Of a DNA stretch of 64,000 bases, positions 59,477 to 64,000 are shown piece by piece. The notes under the pieces are model-generated. The model did not search any database, was not told where the DNA came from, and was given only the letters and a program-made list of their open reading frames with translations. This DNA comes from Curtobacterium pusillum (GTDB taxonomy: Bacteria; Actinomycetota; Actinomycetes; Actinomycetales; Microbacteriaceae). Each line of letters begins with the position of its first letter. Within the stretch, counting starts at the first letter, position 1. The stretch covers positions 1-64,000 of the forward strand of contig NZ_VEIY01000006.1 in the NCBI RefSeq assembly GCF_007680845.1, in the 5' to 3' direction. The position numbers and the translations under genes are program-made.

Positions 59477-60058
59477 TCAGCGCCACCAGGACGGGAACGA
59501 CAGCACGATCGTGTCGACCAGCGCCTTGCGGGACCGTCGGGGCCCCGCGAGCCACGCCTCGATCGCGCCGACGAACCCCTGCGCGACGAAGCCCGCGGCG
59601 ACGTCGTCCAACAGGTCGGGGCGGTCCTCCGCGTCGAGCGACCGGATGTGCTGCGCGCTCGACACCGTGAAGTGCTCGACGAGCAGGCGGTGCAACGAGC
59701 CGTCGTTCGGGTCCGGGAGCGCCTTGCCGTAGATGTCACGGTGTGCGACGACGTGTTCGACGACGGCATTGATGCCCCGTCGGGTGATCGCCGCGAGTTC
59801 AGCGGCACCGGCGCCGGCGGCTGCCGCTGCGCGTCGGGCGTCGGCGTCGTCCTCGCGGATGCGGTCGAGCTCCGGGGTGAGCACGTCGGCGAGGAGCGAC
59901 CCGGGCGAGACGGCGTGGGAGTAGAACGTCGCGCGGTTGATGCCGGCGGCCCTGGTGACGTCGGCCACGGTGATCTCGGACACCGGGCGGACGGCGGCGA
60001 GGCGCAGGATCGCCTCACGCAGCGCAGCGGTCGTGTGCAGGATCCGGGCATCCACCAT
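59477..60058 (-). CDS. TetR family transcriptional regulator
   Basis: A 193-aa dimeric repressor. The N-terminal helix-turn-helix (AILRLAAVRPVSEITVADVT, RAAGINRATFYSHAVSPGSL) spans about residues 12-55, and the all-helical ligand domain follows (FVAQGFVGAIEAWLAGPRRS). The ATG at 60058 has GAAGGGGG upstream; the longer frame adds 45 residues with no domain. It is divergent from an MFS exporter, and the gap of 239 bases to that exporter's start holds a 12-bp palindrome that is a candidate operator. Confidence 0.88.
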   Translation of the reverse strand: MVDARILHTTAALREAILRLAAVRPVSEITVADVTRAAGINRATFYSHAVSPGSLLADVLTPELDRIREDDADARRAAAAAGAGAAELAAITRRGINAVVEHVVAHRDIYGKALPDPNDGSLHRLLVEHFTVSSAQHIRSLDAEDRPDLLDDVAAGFVAQGFVGAIEAWLAGPRRSRKALVDTIVLSFPSWWR

Positions 60059-60214
60059 GACGCCACCCCCTTCTGATCCGGTCCCGCCCGGCAACGCGGT
60101 CACGGGAGCCGAGCAGTCCGACGGTACCGCATGCACCGCGTCCAGGAGGGTCGGCGAACGCGGCAACACGCGGGAGATCCACGGCAACGACATCGGGAGT
60201 GCTCAGCGTCCCCG

Positions 60215-60243
60215 TAGGATGGTTCCGCGGACGAATCGATTCG
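60215..60243 (+). promoter_or_regulatory. -10 TAGGAT and palindrome CGAATCGATTCG
   Basis: TAGGAT (60215-60220) is followed 11 bases later by the perfect 12-bp palindrome CGAATCGATTCG (60232-60243). A repressor bound there would block the initial transcript; the divergent TetR is the obvious candidate. Confidence 0.5.
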
Positions 60244-60297
60244 ATCGACGCCGCGATCACCTCCTCACACCCCCTCACCGTCGAAGGATCCCTGCTC

Positions 60298-61554
60298 GTG
60301 ACCGCGCCCGCCACCACCGGTTCGCTCCGGGTCGTCCTGCACCCGGGGGACTCGCTCTCCCGCAGGCAGCGACTCGTCTACGTCTTCGTCCTCGGCGCCC
60401 TCACCGCGCTCGGGCCGTTCACGATCGACCTCTACCTGCCGGCGTTCCCGTCGCTCAAGACTGACTTCGGCATCACCGACGGTGCGGTGCAGCTCACCCT
60501 CACCGCCACGACCCTCGGGTTCGCCGCCGGGCAGCTCCTCGTCGGACCGTGGAGCGACAAGGTGGGGCGCCGTCTGCCGCTCATCATCGCGACGAGCGTG
60601 CACGTGGGCGCGTCGATCGGGGCCGCGCTCGCGCCGGACGTCGAGCTCCTCGCCGTCTTCCGCGTGCTGCAGGGCATGGGTGCCTCGGCCGGCGGCGTCG
60701 TCGCGATGGCCACCGTCCGCGACCTGTTCGGCGGGAAGCCGCTCGTGCGGATGCTGTCCCGGCTGGCGATGGTGAACGGCCTCGCGCCGATCCTCGCCCC
60801 GCTCATCGGGTCGCAGATGCTCCGGTTCGTCAGCTGGCGCGGGGTCTTCGTGTTCCTCGCCTGCTACGGCGCCGCGGTCGTCATCGCGTCGATCCTGCTC
60901 ATCGTCGAGACGCTCCCGCCGGCGCGTCGGCACGAGGCCGGTCACTCGACGATCGGGCAGCGGTACCGGGCGTTGTTCTCGGACCGCATCTTCGTGGGGG
61001 TCGCGCTCATCGGGGCGATGGTCTTCAGCGGGTTGTTCTCCTACCTCAGTTCGTCGCCGTTCCTGTTCCAGGGGTTGTACGGCCTGGACGCCCAGCAGTA
61101 CGGCCTGCTCTTCGCGGTGAACTCCGTCGGCGTCGTGATCGGCGTGCAGGTCTCCGCCCGGTTGGCGCAGCGCGTCGGACCGCAGTGGATCCTCGCCTGC
61201 TCCACCGCGACGCTGTTCCTGGCGTCGGTGGCGATCATCGTGCTCGACCAGCTCGGCGCCGGGCTCGTCGGGGTCCTCGTGCCGCTGTGGTTCTTCATCG
61301 CCGCGTGCGGGTTCTCGTTCCCGCTCGTGCAGGTGATCGGCCTCGCGGCGCACGGCAAGGAGGCCGGCACCGCCGCCTCGCTCCTCGGCGCCCTCAACTT
61401 CGGTGTCGCGGGGATCATCTCGCCGGTCGTCGGGCTGATCGGGATCACGACGGCGACGCCGATGGCCGCGGTGATGGCGTGCACGTCGGTGACGGCGATC
61501 GTGCTGCTGTGGGCGGTCGTGCGGCCGCGGACGGTGCCGGCGCTGACGCACTGA
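60298..61554 (+). CDS. Bcr/CflA family drug exporter
   Basis: A 12-helix MFS drug:proton antiporter. The 418-aa protein has the family opening GALTALGPFTIDLYLPAFPS (about residues 31-50), motif A GPWSDKVGRRLPLI (about 84-97) and RVLQGMGASAGGVVAMATVRD. The GTG at 60298 is chosen over 60199 because it follows GAAGGATC and skips 33 residues lying on the candidate operator. Control by the divergent TetR is likely. A 24-bp perfect palindrome lies 45 bases after its stop. Confidence 0.9.
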   Translation: MTAPATTGSLRVVLHPGDSLSRRQRLVYVFVLGALTALGPFTIDLYLPAFPSLKTDFGITDGAVQLTLTATTLGFAAGQLLVGPWSDKVGRRLPLIIATSVHVGASIGAALAPDVELLAVFRVLQGMGASAGGVVAMATVRDLFGGKPLVRMLSRLAMVNGLAPILAPLIGSQMLRFVSWRGVFVFLACYGAAVVIASILLIVETLPPARRHEAGHSTIGQRYRALFSDRIFVGVALIGAMVFSGLFSYLSSSPFLFQGLYGLDAQQYGLLFAVNSVGVVIGVQVSARLAQRVGPQWILACSTATLFLASVAIIVLDQLGAGLVGVLVPLWFFIAACGFSFPLVQVIGLAAHGKEAGTAASLLGALNFGVAGIISPVVGLIGITTATPMAAVMACTSVTAIVLLWAVVRPRTVPALTH

Positions 61555-61598
61555 CGCGGGGCCGGGGCCGGGGCGGCTCGTCCGCTCTGGATCGACAT

Positions 61599-61622
61599 AC
61601 CCGATGTCGTACGACATCGGGT
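61599..61622. repeat. Perfect 24-bp palindrome
   Basis: ACCCGATGTCGT followed by its exact complement ACGACATCGGGT, no loop, between the Bcr-type exporter and the HerA-like gene. It could be a regulator site or part of a terminator; the -10 of the next gene is 49 bases away. Confidence 0.7.
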
Positions 61623-61670
61623 TGTCGTCACGGGTCGGGGACCGCCCGGACGAGGAGAGTCGCGCGTCCA

Positions 61671-61676
61671 TATGCT
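61671..61676 (+). promoter_or_regulatory. Leaderless -10 TATGCT before the HerA-like gene
   Basis: TATGCT, six bases (GTGCCC), then ATG 61683. Confidence 0.6.
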
Positions 61677-61682
61677 GTGCCC

Positions 61683-63608
61683 ATGAGCGACGCGGTGGAG
61701 CAGGCCCGGGCAGCAGCGGCCGCAGCGAGGGCGGCGGCGGACGAGGCGCGACGCCTCGCGGACGAGGCAGCCGCGCGCGCCGAGGAGCTCGCCGCGGCAC
61801 TCGAAGCGGCGTCGGCCCCGAGCCTCGCGGCCGACGCGGAACCGGCGGTCGTCGGGTCCCCGGCACCCACCGGTCTGGAGGCGCCACTCGCGCCCGACGC
61901 CGAGCCCGCGGCGCCCGCGGCCGGTCCGCTGGGCGAGGCGGCGATCGCGGCCGTCCGCGACGGCTACCAGGTGGACGGCGGCGCCGTCGAACTCGGCGCC
62001 CTGGTGAACGGGGAGGCGCTGCCCGACGTGCAGGTCCGGATCCCGCTCGCGATGCTCAACCGGCACGGCCTCGTCGCGGGGGCGACCGGGACCGGCAAGA
62101 CGCGGACGCTCCAGGTCCTCGCCGAGCAGATCGCCGCGAAGGGCGTTCCCGTGTTCGCCGCCGACATCAAGGGCGACCTCTCCGGCATGGCGGTCGCGGG
62201 TCAGGCGAACGACAAGCTGCTCGCGCGCACCGCCGGGATCGGCCAGTCGTGGCAGGGCGTCGCGAGCCAGACCGAGTTCTACTCGCTCGGCGGGCAGGGG
62301 ACCGGCGTGCCGATCCGCGCCGCGGTGTCGGGCTTCGGTCCGCTGCTGCTGTCGAAGGTCCTCGGGCTGAACGACACCCAGGAGTCCTCGCTCGGCCTGG
62401 TCTTCCACTACGCCGAACGCGCCGGGCTGCCGTTGGTCGACCTGTCAGACCTCCGGAGCGTCCTCACGTTCCTGGTGAGCGACGCCGGCAAGGCCGAGTT
62501 GGCGGAGCTCGGCGGACTGTCGAAGCAGACCGCGGGCGTGATCCTCCGCGAGCTCGTGACGTTCGCCGACAAGGGCGCGGACCGGTTCTTCGGCGAACCC
62601 GAGATCGACACGCAGCTCTTCCTCCGGACGGCCGCCGACGGGCGGGGGATCGTCAGCCTGCTCGAGGTGCCGGGCGTGCAGGACCAGCCGGAGGTCTTCT
62701 CGACGTTCCTGATGTGGCTCCTCGCGGACCTCTTCAACGAGCTGCCCGAGGTCGGCGACCAGGACAAGCCAAAGCTCGTGTTCTTCTTCGACGAGGCGCA
62801 CCTGCTGTTCAGCGGCGCCTCGAAGGACTTCACGGACCAGATCGTCCGCACGGTCCGGTTGATCCGCTCGAAGGGCGTCGGGATCTTCTTCGTCACGCAG
62901 ACGCCGAAGGACGTCCCGAACGACGTCCTCGCGCAGCTCGGCTCCCGCGTGCAGCACCAGCTCCGCGCCCACACGCCCGACGACGCGAAGGCACTCCGGG
63001 CGACGGTGTCGACGTACCCGACGAGCGACTACGACCTGGCCGAGGTGCTCACCTCGCTCGCCACCGGGGAAGCGATCGTCACGGTGATGAACGAGAAGGG
63101 TGCGCCGACCCCGGTCGCGTGGACCCGACTGTGCGCCCCGCAAGGATCGATGGACCCGATGCCGACCCCGGACCTGGAGGCGCGGGTGCAGTCGTCCCCG
63201 CTCCTCGCCACCTACGGCACGCGGCTCGACCCCGATTCCGCCTACGAGATGCTCGCTCGGCGGATGGAGTCCGCTGCCGCGGAGGCGGCCTCGGCGGCGG
63301 CCTCCGCCGCTTCGGCCGCGGCCTCGGCGGCCGCCGAGAAGGCTGCCGCAGCGAAGGGGAAGCAGGAGGCGCGGGAGCAGGCCGCGGCGCAGAAGGAGTA
63401 CGAGCGGGCCCAGCGCGAGTTCGAGCGTGCCGAACGGGCCGCGGAGGCGCGACGGTCCGGACGGAGCTCGACGCGGACCACGACGCGGACCTCGACCTCG
63501 CGGAAGGCCGAGGACCCGTTGGCGGACCTGCTCGGTTCGGGGCTCGGCCGGACGATCGCCAAGGAGGTCGTGCAGGGGATCTTCTCGACCCTGCGTCGAC
63601 GGCGGTGA
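61683..63608 (+). CDS. HerA-like P-loop ATPase, DUF853 family
   Basis: A 641-aa ATPase of the HerA/FtsK superfamily, function not established. Residues 1 to about 75 are an Ala/Glu/Arg coiled coil and Pro/Ala linker. The core has Walker A VAGATGTGKTRTLQVLAEQI (about 129-148), FAADIKGDLSG, Walker B LVFFFDEAHLLF (about 362-373) and GIFFVTQTPKDVPNDVLAQLGSRVQHQLRA, a DUF853 signature. An Ala-rich then Arg/Lys-rich coiled coil (about 520-600) precedes a short conserved end GLGRTIAKEVVQGIF. It is a single gene with no nuclease partner, so a defence role is not indicated. Confidence 0.87.
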   Translation: MSDAVEQARAAAAAARAAADEARRLADEAAARAEELAAALEAASAPSLAADAEPAVVGSPAPTGLEAPLAPDAEPAAPAAGPLGEAAIAAVRDGYQVDGGAVELGALVNGEALPDVQVRIPLAMLNRHGLVAGATGTGKTRTLQVLAEQIAAKGVPVFAADIKGDLSGMAVAGQANDKLLARTAGIGQSWQGVASQTEFYSLGGQGTGVPIRAAVSGFGPLLLSKVLGLNDTQESSLGLVFHYAERAGLPLVDLSDLRSVLTFLVSDAGKAELAELGGLSKQTAGVILRELVTFADKGADRFFGEPEIDTQLFLRTAADGRGIVSLLEVPGVQDQPEVFSTFLMWLLADLFNELPEVGDQDKPKLVFFFDEAHLLFSGASKDFTDQIVRTVRLIRSKGVGIFFVTQTPKDVPNDVLAQLGSRVQHQLRAHTPDDAKALRATVSTYPTSDYDLAEVLTSLATGEAIVTVMNEKGAPTPVAWTRLCAPQGSMDPMPTPDLEARVQSSPLLATYGTRLDPDSAYEMLARRMESAAAEAASAAASAASAAASAAAEKAAAAKGKQEAREQAAAQKEYERAQREFERAERAAEARRSGRSSTRTTTRTSTSRKAEDPLADLLGSGLGRTIAKEVVQGIFSTLRRRR

Positions 63609-63645
63609 CCGGGCGTCGGGTGAGGCTGGCCGGGTGGCGCCGGGG

Positions 63646-64000
63646 TCAGCCGATCAGGCCGGCGGTCTCGATGACCAGCAGGCCGGCGACCGCGAGGACC
63701 GCGAACACCCCGACCAGGACGTAGGACGCGCGCTGCTCGTACCAGGACCGGCTCGCCGGGTAGCGCCGCACGAACTCGCGGAGTGACATCGGCCGGGTCT
63801 CGTCGCTGACCTGCACGCCGAGGGCCTCGACCACGCGGTCGATGCCGCTGTCGCCCCACGTGTCGGCGCGCAGGCGGAACAGGTGCGAGCCTGCGGCGTC
63901 GAACGCCACCAGCTCACGTGTCGTCCGTTCGACCGCGCTGCCGTACGTGGTCGCGAGCACCAGGCTGTGCACGCGGTCGCGCGCCACGCGTCGGTGCGGA
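63646..64000 (-). CDS. Membrane protein, 5' end beyond the window
   Basis: The frame stays open to the window edge, so the visible part (118 codons) is probably the C-terminal portion. It contains a soluble segment (RELVAFDAAGSHLFRLRADT, DRVVEALGVQVSD), a basic stretch (SLREFVRRYPASRSWYEQR) and one C-terminal helix (about the last 22 residues). A GTG at 63987 could be a start, giving 113 aa. The family is not recognised with certainty; bacterial PH-like proteins look similar. Confidence 0.55.
   Translation of the reverse strand, partial: PHRRVARDRVHSLVLATTYGSAVERTTRELVAFDAAGSHLFRLRADTWGDSGIDRVVEALGVQVSDETRPMSLREFVRRYPASRSWYEQRASYVLVGVFAVLAVAGLLVIETAGLIG

Noticed and set aside
61683..63608. 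HerA-like ATPase as part of a defence island
   Set aside because: No nuclease, SIR2 or similar partner adjoins it. The motifs match the DUF853 housekeeping-like group.

Overview
The window is high-GC chromosomal DNA of an actinobacterium. GTG and TTG starts are frequent, many genes have a TANNNT box six or seven bases before the start codon (leaderless transcription), and the neighbourhoods menB-menE-menA, hadA/hadB-murB and tRNA-Trp-secE-nusG-rplK-rplA are actinobacterial. A menaquinone-only quinone pathway, DUF4229 and the overall gene set fit Microbacteriaceae, most likely Curtobacterium or a close relative; this is inferred from family knowledge, and no rRNA is present to confirm it.

Layout. 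1-12.3 kb: a nearly complete menaquinone block (menC, menB, menE, menA, menD, menF, menG, a polyprenyl diphosphate synthase) with small membrane proteins and a ferredoxin-NADP reductase. 12.3-18.3 kb: a membrane acyltransferase-like protein, cardiolipin synthase, YajQ, tRNA-Tyr, an inositol-phosphatase-like enzyme, a membrane-anchored M23 endopeptidase, tRNA-Thr and tRNA-Met. 18.3-18.7 kb: non-coding, with two copies of a large palindrome. 18.7-25.4 kb: a hypothetical protein, two hot-dog dehydratases, murB, an aminotransferase, tRNA-Trp, secE, nusG, rplK, rplA. 25.5-33.6 kb: a membrane protein, a YqaJ-type nuclease, and a ROK regulator divergent from a sugar catabolism and uptake operon that lacks its own ATPase. 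33.7-42.8 kb: a beta-propeller protein, a MacB-type ABC exporter, a three-gene overlapping cluster (acyl-CoA dehydrogenase-like, PIG-L deacetylase fused to a methyltransferase, glycosyltransferase), and a divergent two-component system. 42.9-44.2 kb: L10 leader, rplJ, rplL. 44.2-46.9 kb: a DUF559/AbiEi-like gene bracketed by two 68-nt palindromes, then an amino acid permease. 46.9-55.2 kb: an ABC exporter preceded by a 7-codon leader ORF, a receptor-type class III cyclase homologue overlapping an MscS channel with a cyclic-nucleotide-binding domain, then cystathionine beta-synthase and gamma-synthase. 55.2-64 kb: an MFS transporter, a half-size sugar-binding lipoprotein, a secreted S53 peptidase, a TetR/MFS divergent pair, a HerA-like ATPase and an edge-truncated membrane protein.

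Two patterns cut across gene boundaries. First, at least fifteen starts have a TANNNT box with a 6-8 nt spacer, and two of these boxes use the upstream gene's TAG stop codon as their first three bases. Second, a dispersed palindrome built on GGACGGGAGGCGCGG occurs as hairpins at gene ends, as half-sites, and in two places inside coding sequence, where it encodes the same pentapeptide RASRP.

The most interesting candidate system is the cyclase-homology receptor plus CNB-MscS channel pair. The catalytic residues of the first and the nucleotide-contact residues of the second both appear altered. The palindrome-flanked DUF559 gene, the acyl-CoA dehydrogenase/PIG-L-methyltransferase/glycosyltransferase cluster and the leader ORF also merit a second look. 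All alignments were made by eye, and no database was searched.
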